A stretch of 64,000 nucleotides of DNA from Cacajao melanocephalus (GCA_963573385.1 CAUYLG010052136.1:47647-111646), one strand, 5' to 3'; counted from the first letter of the stretch, positions 1 to 11,357 are shown. Translations and numbers: made by a program. The notes: generated by a model not told the origin, from the letters alone.

Positions 1-288
1 AAATAGAAAGCAATGTGACCATGAAAGCAGAGAGAGATTTAAATATGCTATACTACTGGCTTCGAAGAAAAAAAAGAGGTCATGAGCTGAGAAATGCAAC
101 CTTAGAAGCTACAAAAGGCAAAGATACTGACTCCCTCCTAGAGCCATCTGAAAAAAAGAAACTTTAGTAACACCTTGGTTTCGGCCCAGTGAAACCAATT
201 TTGAACTATAGGAGAATAAATGTATGTTATCTTAAGTCACCAAGTTTATGGTAATTTATTACAGTCACCATAGTGAACAAATACAGAC
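1..288 (+). mobile_element. MaLR LTR, MLT1-type, 3' portion
   Basis: The stretch reads like the 3' half of an MLT1-class LTR. It ends with the usual run of a TTAAGTCACCAAGTTTATGG-like block, then a GGTAATTTATTACAG-like block and a terminal AATACAGACC. It is cut by the left edge and sits in a NUF2 intron. The family is recognised by eye and the subfamily is not resolved. Confidence 0.6.
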
Positions 289-1088
289 CATATTCTGGGT
301 CATAAAATAAGTCTGAATACATTTAAATGGATTCAAATGATACAAAGTATATTTTCTGATCACAAAAAAATTTTAACAAATCAGTAAAAGGGAAAATCCC
401 CAAATATTTGGAAAGTAGACAACACACTTATAAATAACCCATACATAAAAAAAGAAATCAAAAGGGAAATTAAAAAATATCTTGAACCTAATAAAAACAA
501 AAACACAACATATCACGGTTTGGGGGATGCAGCTAAAGCAGTGTTAGAGGAAAATTTACAGCACTAAATACCTATGTTAGGAAAGAAGAAAGGTATCTAA
601 TTAATGGACTCAGCTTCTGCCTTTAAAAAAAAAAAAAAAAAGTAAATGAAACCCAGAATAACTATGAAGAAAGAATAACAATAAGCTCCAAATTCAATAA
701 TAATAATAATAAACCAGTAATGAAATACAGAAAAGCCAATGAAGTTAAAAGCTGGTTCTTCGAAAAGTGATAAGCTGATAACCAGACTGGTTAGGAAAAA
801 AAAAAAGTAAAGAAACAAATTATTAACGACAGAAATGAGAGAGAAGATGTTATTACCTACCCCAATGACATTAAAATAATATGGGAAAATCATGAACAAT
901 TTTATGTTAATAAATTCATCAATCTAAAAATTCCTTTAAAAAGATAAATGACCAAAGCTCATTCAGGACTTCTGACAATAAACAACCAGAATACCCCTTA
1001 ACATATTAAAGAAATTAAATTCTTAACTTATTTCACAGAGAAAACTCCAATCTAAGATGGAGTCACTGGTAAATTCTACCAAATATTA

Positions 1089-1115
1089 AATAATAATAAT
1101 AATAATAATAATAAT
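1089..1115. repeat. (AAT)n microsatellite
   Basis: About nine uninterrupted ATA/AAT triplets lie inside the L1 remnant. Confidence 0.9.
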
Positions 1116-1513
1116 ACAAATTTTAAAAAGATTCCCAAAAGTGGAAGAGGACATCTTTCCAAATGTATTGTAAGAGACTGGTATAACCTGATATTCATAT
1201 CAGTCACTGCAGTGTCATTGTAAGAAAACTGCAGAACAACATCTATCATGAACACAGACCAAAAAAACTTAATAAAACATTAGCAAATCACATCTAGCAA
1301 TATATTAAAAATATATCATAATCAAACAGGGCACATCCTGAATGCAAGTTTGGCTTGATATTCAAAAATCAAATAATGTAATTTGCTAGATTAAAAGAGA
1401 AAAGTCATGCTTATCTCACTAGAGGCAGAAAAGGTATTTAATACCCTTCATGATAAAAAAGAACTCTCAGTGAAATAAAGTAAAAAGTTGTATATTCTAA
1501 TAAAAAAACATCT

Positions 1514-1806
1514 GGCTAGGTGTGGTGGCTCACGTCTGTAATTCCAACACTTTGGGAGGCCGAGGCTGGTGGATCATGAGGTCAGGAGTTTGAGACCAGC
1601 CTGACTAGCATGGTGAAACCTCGCCTCTATTAAAAATACAAAAATTAGCTGGGCGTGGTGGCACCCACCTGTAATCCCAGCTACTCAGGAGGCTGAGGCA
1701 AGAGAATTGCTTGAACCCGGGAGGCAGAGGCTGAAGTGAGCCAAGATCACGTCACTGCACTCCCCCGGGCAACAGAATGAGACTAGGTCTCAAAAACAAA
1801 AAAATT
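1514..1806 (+). mobile_element. Alu, full length
   Basis: Both Alu monomers are present, from GGCTAGGTGTGGTGGCTC to an A-rich tail of the form CAAAAACAAAAAAA. It is inserted within the L1 ORF2 remnant, so it is younger than that L1. Confidence 0.96.
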
Positions 1807-2612
1807 TTTAAGGAAATCTTACAACTAATACTTAATAATGAGACTAAATGGTTTCCCCTCAAGATCAGGAAAAAGGCAATGATGACTGCTCTCATCATTT
1901 CAATTCAACATTATACTAGAAGTCCTAGCCAGTGCAGAAATGAAAAAAAAAAAACAGAAAGAAAAGGCATCTCGATTAGAAAAGAAGTAAAACTTTGTTC
2001 TCAAACAATATGATTGTCAATAGTGAAAATCCTAAGGAATCTACAAAAAAAAACTACTAAAATAATAATTGATTTTAGCAAGGTCAATATATAAAAATCA
2101 ATTGTATTTGTCTACACTAACAATGCCTAACCAGAAAATTTAAATTAAATTTACAGAAACACTAAAAATTTGATTTAGGCATAAATCTAACAAAATTTAT
2201 TATACAAGGCTTGCACTATGAAATTTATAGAACATCATTATGAGAAATTTCAGAGCCTTAATAAACACAGAAATATACCATGCATATGAACCAGAAGATC
2301 CAGTATTATTAAATTGTCAAGTATCCTCAAAATGAATAATACATTCAAAGCAATCTCAATCAAAATGGCTTTTTCAGAGGAAGAAGGGCAAAAAGTGATA
2401 AGCTGAAAATACTAAAATACATACGGAGATGCAAAGGACCAGAATAACCAAAATATTTTGAAAAAGATGAAGAAAGAGTAACACTAATTTCAAAACTTAC
2501 TATAAAACTAAAGTAATCAAAGTACTGCTTAACATAAAGATACACATACAGATCAATGGAGTAGAATAGCAAGCTCAAAAGTAGACTCATATAAATATAC
2601 AATTAATTTTTA

Positions 2613-3309
2613 ATATACTTCCTTTTTTAAAGGAGTTTTGAGTTCAAAGTAAATCTGAACAGGAAGTAGACAGTTCCTATATATCTTGGATCCCAACACA
2701 TGTACAAACTCCTCTCCCCCAACTTCCTTCAATTGAGTGGCATATATTTGTTACAGCTGATGAACTTGCACTGACACATCATTATCACCCTAAATCCACA
2801 GTTTACATTAGAGTTCACTCTTGGTAGTGTACATTCTGAGTTTTGACACATGGATAATGACATGTATCTACCATTAGAGTAGCATACAGAGTATTGTTAC
2901 TGTCCTAAAAATCCATAGTGCTAGAGGGATCCTATTCATCCCTCCCTCACCCCTAACCCCTGGAAATTACTGATCTTTTCATTGTCTCCACAATATTGTC
3001 CTTTCCAGAATGATATACAGCTGTGTAGGCTTTGCAGACTGGTTTCTTTCACTTAGTAATATGCATTTAAGGTTCCTCTATGTCTTCTCATAGCTTGCTA
3101 GCTAATTTCTTTGTAGTGTTGAATAATATTCTATTCTCTAGATATACTACAGTTTATTCATTCACCCAGGTTACTTTGAAGCTTTGGTAATTATGAATAA
3201 ATTTGCTCTAAACATCTGTGTGAAAGTTTCTGTGTGAATGTAAGTTTTCAATTCATTTGGGTAAATACCAAGGAGCATGACTGCTGGATTGTATAGTAAG
3301 AGTATGGTT
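2613..3309 (-). mobile_element. Old L1 3' end, antisense
   Basis: Read on the minus strand it gives the C-terminal ORF2 segment (a LLLYNPAVMLLGIYPNE-like stretch, the reverse complement near 3240-3310) and then an L1M-type 3' UTR ending in a short A-rich run at about 2613. It lies tail to tail with the sense L1 at 289-2612 and is followed directly by an MST LTR fragment. Confidence 0.7.
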
Positions 3310-3600
3310 GGTGCTGTCCTCTCTACAGTGAGTGAGTTCTCACAAGATCTGATCACTTAAAAGTGTGTGGTACCTTCTCCTATGTGCTTTTGCTCTGCTC
3401 TGGCTATGTGACATGCCTGCTCCCCCTTTGCCTTCTGTCATGACTGTAAGCTTCCAGAGGCCTCCCCAGAAGCAAGCAGATGCCAGCATCATGCTTCCTA
3501 TATAGCCTGCATAACTGTGAGCCAATTAAACCCCTTTTCTTTGTAAATTACCCAGTCTCGGGTATTTCTTGATAGCGATGCAAGAATAGCCTAATACACA
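3310..3600 (+). mobile_element. MST/THE1-type MaLR LTR, 5' truncated
   Basis: It carries the diagnostic MaLR LTR series: GTGAGTGAGTTCTCACAAGA, then GCCTTCTGTCATGACTGTAA, then CCCAGTCTCGGGTATTTCTT, ending in CCTAATACAC. The first third of the LTR is missing where it joins the antisense L1. Confidence 0.85.
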
Positions 3601-4063
3601 CACCAAATCTCTTAACTTACAATAACTTGATGGATAAATATCACAGTCAAATTAAGGGACAATTAAAGCTAGAGTTTTACATTCTAATATAATATCATGA
3701 CTATTCTTATTAATGCTACAATTATTTATTTATGGTAAACAGTAATTGTTACATTTGATAAAATTGGTATGATGAATCCACTATGCAACATCAGATTTGC
3801 ATATTATTTGTACTCACATTCCCAAATTTATAGAACATTGTTTTAAATGGAAGGAGTTTAAAAACAAAAACAGAAAAACAGCTTTTCTGTGGCTCCTAAA
3901 AAGAAAAAAAATCCAACAAGATATTAAAAATTCATCCTTAAAAATCGGAAATACTTTCTAAAGCCAATTTCCTTGAAGTTGTTTTTTTTTTTACATTTAC
4001 TGATGGAAAGATGAAATGGCAGATTGAAGCCAGACATTAAAATTGTTTTAAATTCTCACTTAC

Positions 4064-4125
4064 TTGGACATAGAATATCAGCAGTCTCAAAGTCATGCAC
4101 CCGGCAGATGGGCAAAAATGAGTCC
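4064..4125 (-). CDS. NUF2: NUF2 coding exon 4 (fifth exon)
   Basis: This 62-nt internal exon completes the split leucine codon from the preceding exon and then encodes [20 protein letters not shown] plus the first base of the next codon (about residues 93-112). The acceptor is a pyrimidine-rich tract ending TCTTCAAG, and the donor is GTAAGTGAG on the minus strand. The segment belongs to the calponin-homology domain of NUF2, which in the NDC80 complex helps attach kinetochores to spindle microtubules. I recall asparagine in human NUF2 where this sequence has histidine (residue 102). That memory is unverified and could point to a non-human primate or a variant. Confidence 0.93.
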
Positions 4126-4662
4126 CTTGAAGATAAAATACAGAAAGACTACTGAAAAGTATTTTGCACATTAAATACTAAGCCACAGGATATAAACATT
4201 TTATTTTCAAAAAGGGGTTTCTGCATATATTTCTCAAGATCAGTGGTTAAAGCTGGAAGTCTACTATAATATATAACCCTACAGCACTGAAATATATTTT
4301 TTCTGTATATTAATCATGTAGTCATGTAATATTACAGTATAGTTACAGAATCTAATACACAGTACATAATCTTAGTGATACCAAGACATTTCAAGAACTC
4401 AAACCTCTACACGAAGATGGTAAACAATTTTAGACTTACAGTATCTTAGAATTTCAATTAAAAACATGATGAGAAAGTGCCACAGTTAGAGGCAGTTCTG
4501 TTTGGTGGAAGTCTACAATTTTGAAATTTTGAATGTATATGGGGTGGAATGAAGAGAAACATAGTAGGTATTCCTTCCCAAAGAAAATCATGTTATTAAG
4601 AAAGCTTAATGTAACATAAATATGAATGTAGACTAAGACAATAAAAATCACTCTTTACTCAC

Positions 4663-4739
4663 AGGTGAGTAACTAAATTGCTGAATGGTAAGAAGCCTTC
4701 CATTAAATGTGGATACATGACTTCAGAGTTCACTGGCAT
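4663..4739 (-). CDS. NUF2: NUF2 coding exon 3 (fourth exon)
   Basis: The 77-nt exon starts in phase 0 with an ATG codon that is internal to the protein. It encodes MPVNSEVMYPHLMEGF and then LPFSNLVTHL, with the last codon split by the intron. The acceptor ends TTTAG and the donor is GTGAGTAAAG on the minus strand. It matches NUF2 residues 67-92 within the N-terminal calponin-homology fold. No stop or indel is present, consistent with a functional gene. Confidence 0.95.
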
Positions 4740-5419
4740 CTAAATGCAATAAACCATGAAATCAATATTACACATTGATTAGACAAAATGAGAAAAATCT
4801 TCAACCATAGGAAACCATAATAACAGATTAAGATCAAAATACATTAACTTATCATCATTAAATTAAAAACCTTAATACATATCCTAGTGTAAATCCAGAG
4901 TTTAATTATTATTAATGCTAGGTTCATAGTAGGTGCTTAATAAAGATCTTTAAATGAATTTTTAAAAATGCAGTAAGGTTAGCATTTACTAAACATCAAG
5001 TACTTTACAACACCGAATTTGCTAAAAGCTCAGTGGCCTCATTTCAATGGTTTCAATCTTACTGCATATCTTATACTCTAATTTTGGAGTTCTTCCTGAG
5101 AAGAGAACAATATGAAGACTTTGCTATTGTTTATTACAGTCTCTGAAGACAAAGCTATAAATCTTTAACAATTGCACAGCATCAATAATCTGTGTCATTT
5201 AAGTCTTTTACTATGGTTTTCATCTTACTAAAGCTATCAGTATAAACGATTATTATGCCTAAGATCCCACTGTAAGTAACATTAATTTTATATGTCTTTG
5301 AATTTGTTAAAAATAAAGTCAAGAACTTCCTATCCTAAAAGCCAGTAATGCATTGTAAGCAGAACTGCAACAACAACAACAAAAAAAATCCCCATAATTT
5401 TGCCTCAACTTAAACTCAC

Positions 5420-5494
5420 CATGTAAAAATGCTCCAGTCGAATTCCGTATACTATTTGTAAGGCTCTCATGTAGATCATGTGCAAGACTTCGGG
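5420..5494 (-). CDS. NUF2: NUF2 coding exon 2 (third exon)
   Basis: The exon is exactly 75 nt, that is 25 codons in phase 0 at both ends, encoding PEVLHMIYMRALQIVYGIRL then EHFYM (residues 42-66). The acceptor is a T-rich tract ending TTTTGCTGTAG and the donor is GTGAGTTTA on the minus strand. It belongs to the calponin-homology domain. Because both ends are phase 0, skipping it would preserve the reading frame but remove 25 residues of that domain. Confidence 0.95.
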
Positions 5495-5840
5495 CTACAG
5501 CAAAAAATAACTTTTAATACTCTGATGCATAACTCTAAAGCTATGTCACTATCATTATTACCACACATTATTATAGTCAATGAAAGAAAAGAAGAAAAAG
5601 GCAACAAAATTACATCATTTCCCTTGAAGTATTCCTTAATTTTTCCAAATTTTAAAACACCTTATGATGCTTAACTTTGCTAATTCATAAGTGGTCAATG
5701 GGATGGATCAGCTGTTTAAGAATGAGAGCAAGTATATCCAAATCAAGCAACCCATCCATACCTTAGGAAATGGAAGAAGAAGAGTCAGTTTTTCAGAACA
5801 GGCTGACAGGCATGTGGCAGAAATAATGGTATAATGAAAA

Positions 5841-5867
5841 TGTGTGTGTGTGCGTGTGTGTGTGTGT
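5841..5867. repeat. (GT)n microsatellite, interrupted
   Basis: About 13 TG units with one GC interruption lie in a NUF2 intron. Confidence 0.9.
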
Positions 5868-6795
5868 TTTAAAGAACACAGGAAAACTTGTTTGCTGCCA
5901 TAGACATTAAGGCTCCCTTAGATTTGAAGTTTAAGGGAACCCATGATCAGGAGGTATAAATGGTTATATGGGATTTTAAAAATCTGATCTTCTAAAACAG
6001 CAGTTCCCAAAAGCTGGCCTGTGAATCTGTTCTGATTCATATATTAATACAAGTTTATTGGGTGAGCAGTAAGAGGAGAAATATAGGAAAAATGCGCTAA
6101 TCTTTTAGGAAAGCGGAATTTACTCAGTTTGAAGACATCATTTATTTTAAGAGTATTTCTTCCATTTTAAAGAATCAAAGTGGGTAGTGAGATCGAAAAG
6201 TTTCAGTTCTACATCATTAAACCAGGTTTTACAATGTTATCACTTCAAGTCCAACACAAGAAACTGGAAGGAGACTTTGGGATTTTCTGTGACACATAAA
6301 TAGTTCATTTTGTATTTAATAACTAAAGATATAAAAAAAAATACCTGTCAAAACAAGTCAATTCCCCCTGGGGCATAATGCATGAAAATTAATCTGTAAG
6401 CTTCCAAAGAGGATTATTTCTAGCATTTTTTGTGGTTGAAAACCACTTGGAATAAGTTCCTTCAAGCCCTACCAATAAATGATACTCTCGGACCACCATT
6501 CCAATAATAATAACAACAAATTTAATATACTTTAATATGGTTTAGAAGCTGTTTTTTTTTTTTCCAAGAAAACGACCTTATTAAAGAATTGAATCCTAAT
6601 GGGAATGTAGAAGTCACCACACATATAAACTTAGTTTTATTTTTAAATTACGCTAGGTGAGAGATTCCTTCTTGATGAAAATGACTGGTCTCTATCAAAC
6701 AGGAGGGCATATCCCTTTCTTGCCATACTATAGACCTAGTAGCTTACTTTTTTCTTAAATACCGTTACCTACATGCAAATATGACCACCTTTTAC

Positions 6796-6918
6796 CTTTG
6801 GATTTGGATAAAGATCATTCTTGGTGAGGTTTTTACCATCAGCTCCTGTTAAGATCTTATTGCGAATATGAATCACAATCTCAGCTGTATTATATCTGGG
6901 GAAAGACAAAGTTTCCAT
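6796..6918 (-). CDS. NUF2: NUF2 first coding exon with start codon
   Basis: The exon spans 6796-6938. The first 20 nt (6919-6938) are 5' UTR and 6796-6918 encodes the N-terminal 41 residues, beginning [20 protein letters not shown] and ending DLYPNPK. The start is chosen because it gives the known NUF2 N-terminus and lies in a purine-rich CCAAG-ATG context. The acceptor is preceded by a long T/C tract ending TTTCAG and the donor is GTAAAAGGTGG. NUF2 pairs with NDC80 (HEC1) in the four-protein NDC80 complex at the outer kinetochore. Its N-terminal calponin-homology domain packs against that of NDC80, and long coiled coils follow, encoded outside this window. I recall valine rather than threonine at residue 11 in human, unverified. 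Confidence 0.96.
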
Positions 6919-7545
6919 CTTGGAAGCTTCCTGTTAATCTGAAAGAAGAAAAAAAATATTAGAAATACCGCATAATCAGTAGCTCTCATTATCTGGAAAC
7001 TGATAAATATGAGGACAAAATGAACGAGCCAAAGTTGAACTATTCATAGTAGTGTTAACTATCATAAAATAGTAAGATAAAGACAAGTATTTATATATGT
7101 ATCCTAAGATTACTTGTATTCTAAAGTTATTTTCTGCTAATTTTCTTAGTGTTGTTCTCTTTTATGTGGAAAGGAGGGCTTTGGTTGAATAGGTATATGA
7201 GAAACCATGTGGTACTCTTTTACATTTGAGGGCCAGGGAGCTTAACAAGACCAATCCTGATAATTCTCAAAGCAAGGCATATAGGCAACATCATCAGCAG
7301 AAGTTATGTATAAACAACAAGGGCATAAAAAATTGTATTCTGATTTGACATCCTATTCAATATATACATAGTGAGATAGCTAATAAGGTTTTAGAGGCAA
7401 ATAGAAGAGAGAAACAAAACAGTATAAGAACAGATGATATAATTGGTAGGAATTCCTATCACCAGAGTGAGAACTTTAAGAAAAACAAATGACCATTTCT
7501 TCTAATGTCTTCACATAGTAAGTTATTCCTACCTGTGTCTCCCTA

Positions 7546-7733
7546 GAGTAGTAGTTCTCTAACTTTACCTCCAAGGGCACATCTGACAATGGCCAGAGAC
7601 ATTTTTGGTTGTCAGCACATGAGTGTGGGTGCAACCAGAATCTAGTGGGTAAAGACCAGGGATGCTGCCAAACATCCTGTGATGTATAGGGTGGCCCTCA
7701 CAGCAAAGAATTATCCAGTTCAAAGGTCAATAG
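7546..7733 (+). mobile_element. MER20 DNA transposon fossil (hAT-Charlie)
   Basis: It carries the MER20 core: a TTCTCTAACTTTACC-like terminal part, CAGAGACATTTTTGGTTGTC, GGGATGCTGCCAAACATCCT and GCAAAGAATTATCCAG. It is a non-coding MITE-like element in NUF2 intron 1. Confidence 0.88.
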
Positions 7734-7789
7734 ATGTAGGAAAAGATGGCCATAGGCAGAACTGTGTTACTTACAGTTAAATGATTACA

Positions 7790-8374
7790 AACTTACTTTG
7801 CTTTTTATACACTGAGATTTGTGCCACGGATCAAATATTCTTATGCAAGAACTCTGGGAAGGAACGCAACCTCTGCTCACAAGACTCGGGAGGGTCTCTG
7901 CAGATGGCAGCTTGCAGGACAGGGAAGTTTTGTCTATGTTCTCAGAATATGGAGTAATTCTGATTGCTCTGTGTCCTTAAAGTGGAGATAAAAACCCCTT
8001 ATGTGTGGTCAGACCTTAGGGCTCCGCTGTGCCTCTCTTGCAAATGCATCTGGATAGACAATGGGTGGTAAAAACTGTGTCTTAGTTAGCATTTCTTAGA
8101 AGAACCACGAAGACACAAGCTCTTCCCCTGGCAATCTTCCTTCTCAACCCCCCTCCCCACAGCCCAGCCTGCAAGATTGACAAGATAATGCACCCGATAA
8201 AAAGCGTAGGGAGCCCAGAGCTCAAGGCCATCCCGGTTCACCCTGCTGCACTGGACCCCTGGCACCATGCTGTGAACTTCTACCCTTGTCTCTCTCTTAT
8301 TTCTTTTCTCACTCCCTAGTCACCACTGGGACATGGGGCACCTACGTACAGCGTTGATGTTAAAAACCCTTGTA
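7790..8374. other. Unresolved repeat-like stretch, possibly an ERV LTR
   Basis: The composition and a TATA-like GGAGATAAAAACCCC block (about 7985), followed by text typical of LTR R/U5 regions near 8260-8330, suggest a degraded LTR. I could not assign a family or find paired ends. It contains no convincing reading frame. Confidence 0.3.
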
Positions 8375-8425
8375 CCTGTAATCTCAGCACTTTGGGAGGC
8401 CAAAGCAGGTGAATCACTTGAGCCC
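8375..8425 (+). mobile_element. Alu 5' fragment
   Basis: About 50 nt of Alu left monomer (CCTGTAATCTCAGCACTTTG onward to TTGAGCCC) are joined directly to a purine-only repeat. Confidence 0.85.
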
Positions 8426-8538
8426 AAGGGAAAGGAAGGGAAAAGGAAAGGGAAGGGAAAAGGAAAGGAAAAGGGAAGGGAAGGGAAGGGAAGAGAAAGG
8501 GGAAGGGAAGGGAAGAGAGAAGGGAAAAGGGAAGGGAA
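8426..8538. repeat. Polypurine GGGAA/GGAAA repeat
   Basis: The + strand has 113 consecutive purines, built from AAGGG and AAAGG units. It has apparently grown from the A-rich middle or end of the truncated Alu. Such mirror-like purine tracts can form triplex (H-DNA). Overlapping ORFs here are low-complexity artefacts. Confidence 0.93.
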
Positions 8539-9235
8539 CCTTGTCCTAGAGCCTTGCATTTAACCCTGTTATAATACTTGTTGCAAGGTACTGGAATTAT
8601 GTTTAAAGAACTCTGACACTACATTGTGACATTACAGTAAGCTAGGATCTTTTCATTTTCTTCATATCTCTCCCTGTAACCACAAAATAGCAAGGTAACA
8701 CCAAGAGGAAAATGAGCAGCAATAGCAGCCACTGCTGTTGCTCTCAGCCACTCACTTAAACCCGTTGTGTTACCTTCAGATCCCCTACTCTCTAGTGAAA
8801 CAGAATGATCTCAGGGACCCAAGGTGAATATATTCAATTTTGCAAACAAATTGAAATGGCCCACAATTCTGGAAATCTATTTCTTTAGGCTCCTAATGTT
8901 TTTTAGAATCTTAGGGTTAAAAAGAAGCTTTGGCAACTTGCCTAACCTCTAATGAATGAAAACCATTCTAAGCAAAGATTAGCAAATAACTTCCCAATTC
9001 AGCTTGAACATGTGACAACATCACAGAATTCACTAACTCTCAATCTAACTTTTTGCCACATTATTACTGTTCCAAATTAAATAACTCTTCTTCATAGTGT
9101 GTGGAAATACATTTTGTTGTAATTTTACCTGCTGGTCATATGTATAGTCACTGCAACTAAATAGAATAATAATAATAATAGAAATAATCTCTGTTTACAT
9201 GACACCATTTTCAAAAATGTAAAGAAAGCTATGAA

Positions 9236-9239
9236 TATA

Positions 9240-9289
<50 letters not shown>
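9236..9289. repeat. (TA)n microsatellite
   Basis: About 25 TA units, preceded by a short (AAT)n run near 9162-9181 and followed by a CT-rich tract near 9376-9406. Otherwise 8539-9536 holds no feature I recognise. Confidence 0.92.
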
Positions 9290-9536
9290 GCTGTAGCACT
9301 TACTGATCAACCGAAATCCAATAACTTCATCATGACCCTCTTATATCAAGCTCTGGCTTCTCCCTGTTCCTTTTTTTCCTTCTTTTTTCTCTTTCTCTCT
9401 CTCTTTGGTCACATCTGCTGTGTCACTTGTGCTACTGTTGTATACACTGATTATTTAAACCTTAGGACAAGGCTTTGTACTTTCTACCACTAAATTTCAT
9501 GATTGCAAGCTTTCCTTTTAGAACTAGGACCTTTTC

Positions 9537-9873
<337 letters not shown>

Positions 9874-10129
9874 TAGGATCTTTTGGAATCTAGATTCTGA
9901 TGCATCACAAATTAGATGTCCCCTTCAGCATAAATATGCATTCTACATTTTCATCTAAGCTATAGACTTAAAAACTGTTCATTAAAGGACCAGACCAAAG
10001 AAAGACTTCAGAAAAAGTCACTTTTCCAAATCAAGCTGCATCTGAATTAGAGAATATTGCAATACAAAGTGTAGGTGTAAAAGATCTTCATAATTATCAC
10101 TCATTCCTCTCTTTTCGAATGTTTGGCAC

Positions 10130-10400
10130 TCTGCTATCAGATTAATCCTTATAAAAACACAATGTATCATATAACATTTGTATGAAAATACTTCAATTAC
10201 CTTACCCACCACATTAAATTCAAATTTTTCTGCTAGGCTTCTAAAACCTTTAGTAATTGAATGAAATTTCTGCTCCAAGTTAGTCTCCTAACTTTCCCAA
10301 ACTTCTAATACTTCCTTTTGGAACCTCTTCCAAAATCCAAATTCTATCTTCTTTCAAAGTACAGTTTCAGTTACAATTTATTCATTAACGTGTGTATGGA
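10130..10400 (+). mobile_element. Probable L2 fragment
   Basis: The text near 10195-10340 (ACCACATTAAATTCAAATTT, then CTGCTAGGCTTCTAAAACC) resembles the sense L2 segment that precedes its 3' end, but it is very diverged. Confidence 0.4.
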
Positions 10401-11251
10401 GAGTGAGAGATGAAGAAAGACACCTTCCAACTACACAGTTTGAGCTTCCAGGTGTCATAAAGTATATAAATGACTTAATATATATGCAGCAATCCTCTAA
10501 CGAGTAGAGTAGTGGAGATTAACTGCTAATTACTCCTCTGGTTTCTCATTTATTTGCAGCACTACGATGCTGAGCAGAGTAGGTACTAGAAGTTTACCTG
10601 TTAAATTTTACACACTTTGTTTTGTCAAAATAAACTATTTATGGACATCACAGTTCCAGGAGGCAGAGATTAAAACAAACAGAAATGACTCCCAATTTCA
10701 ATAAATTAAGTAAAACGTTCCCTGAACTTTTAAAGAAAAAAAAAAAAAATGATCGCGTTACGCATGCGTAGTGCTATATGTGCGCTGCTCTCTTCCTTTG
10801 AATTTTGGATTAAGTGTGATATTTTTGCCATTTCATTAACGGTTTTGAATCTGGTTAGGGTTTGGCAACGGAGATCTGTAAAAAGCTGACAAGCATTTAC
10901 AGCCAAACAAGCCACATTACCACCACCTTTCCAAAAACCACACATAAATGTAAGCCTAAGTTGAACAATTTCAGCTCAAGCTCGTCTTCTTCGGTCTATG
11001 CTGCACCAGGAAACATCCATTAGTTTCGGAGGAACTAAGCTCTGGTTGTTTCTGGTACTAAAATTAAATAAAAAGTAACGATGGGCCGGCCCCTCACCTC
11101 CCGGCTCTGGTTTCTTCAGCCTCCTCCCACCGCTAAGTACAATGAAAACATCTCCAGGCCCGGCGTCCCGACCCACACGACAGCGTCCTGCCCGCGCGCT
11201 GGGACGGAGAAGGCGCCCGCAGGCTACCTTCCTCCATCCTCTCGCACTCAC

Positions 11252-11320
11252 CTACAGCGCCGGCCGCCCACAGGAAGGCGGTGAGTTTGGGGAGCAGCTA
11301 CAAGCAAAGTTAAAAATCAG
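11252..11320 (-). other. NUF2: Proposed NUF2 non-coding exon 1
   Basis: A strong donor (CGCTGTAG followed by GTGAGTGCG) on the minus strand lies at 11251/11252, about 90 nt downstream of the CHR element, which is the usual distance from CHR to exon 1 in cell-cycle genes. The stretch has no ATG, so the start codon in exon 2 would be the first. The 5' boundary is a guess. A second possible donor lies near 11095 (GGGAG followed by GTGAGGGG). Confidence 0.55.
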
Positions 11321-11342
11321 CAAACGTCTACCGTTGTCACTT

Positions 11343-11357
11343 TTCAAACTTGCCGCC
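11343..11357 (-). promoter_or_regulatory. NUF2: Tandem CDE/CHR cell-cycle element
   Basis: On the minus strand the sequence is GGCGG, four bases, then TTTGAA. This is the exact layout of the CDE/CHR tandem bound by the DREAM and MMB complexes in G2/M genes such as CDC25C. NUF2 is a late cell-cycle gene, so repression in G0/G1 and activation toward mitosis through this site is expected. No perfect CCAAT box was seen immediately upstream. Confidence 0.75.

Larger units (their letters stand above)
289..2612 (+). mobile_element. Old L1 (L1M) ORF2 remnant
   Basis: Translated pieces follow L1 ORF2 in order: a region matching the end of the endonuclease/linker (near 500-560), the SWFFERI-like block near 750, the REYY-like block near 875, and part of the reverse transcriptase region (1385-1480, and 1800-1930 after the Alu). 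All frames are broken by stops and indels, so no protein is made. An Alu splits it at 1514-1806, and an (AAT)n run lies at 1089-1115. It ends abruptly at an opposite-strand L1 3' end. Confidence 0.82.

Noticed and set aside
597..899. Phe-rich minus-strand ORF
   Set aside because: It is an antisense shadow of the A-rich L1 ORF2 remnant.
8320..8563. Lys/Gly/Glu-rich and Pro/Ser/Phe-rich ORFs near 8.4 kb
   Set aside because: They are translations of the purine-only repeat and its complement.
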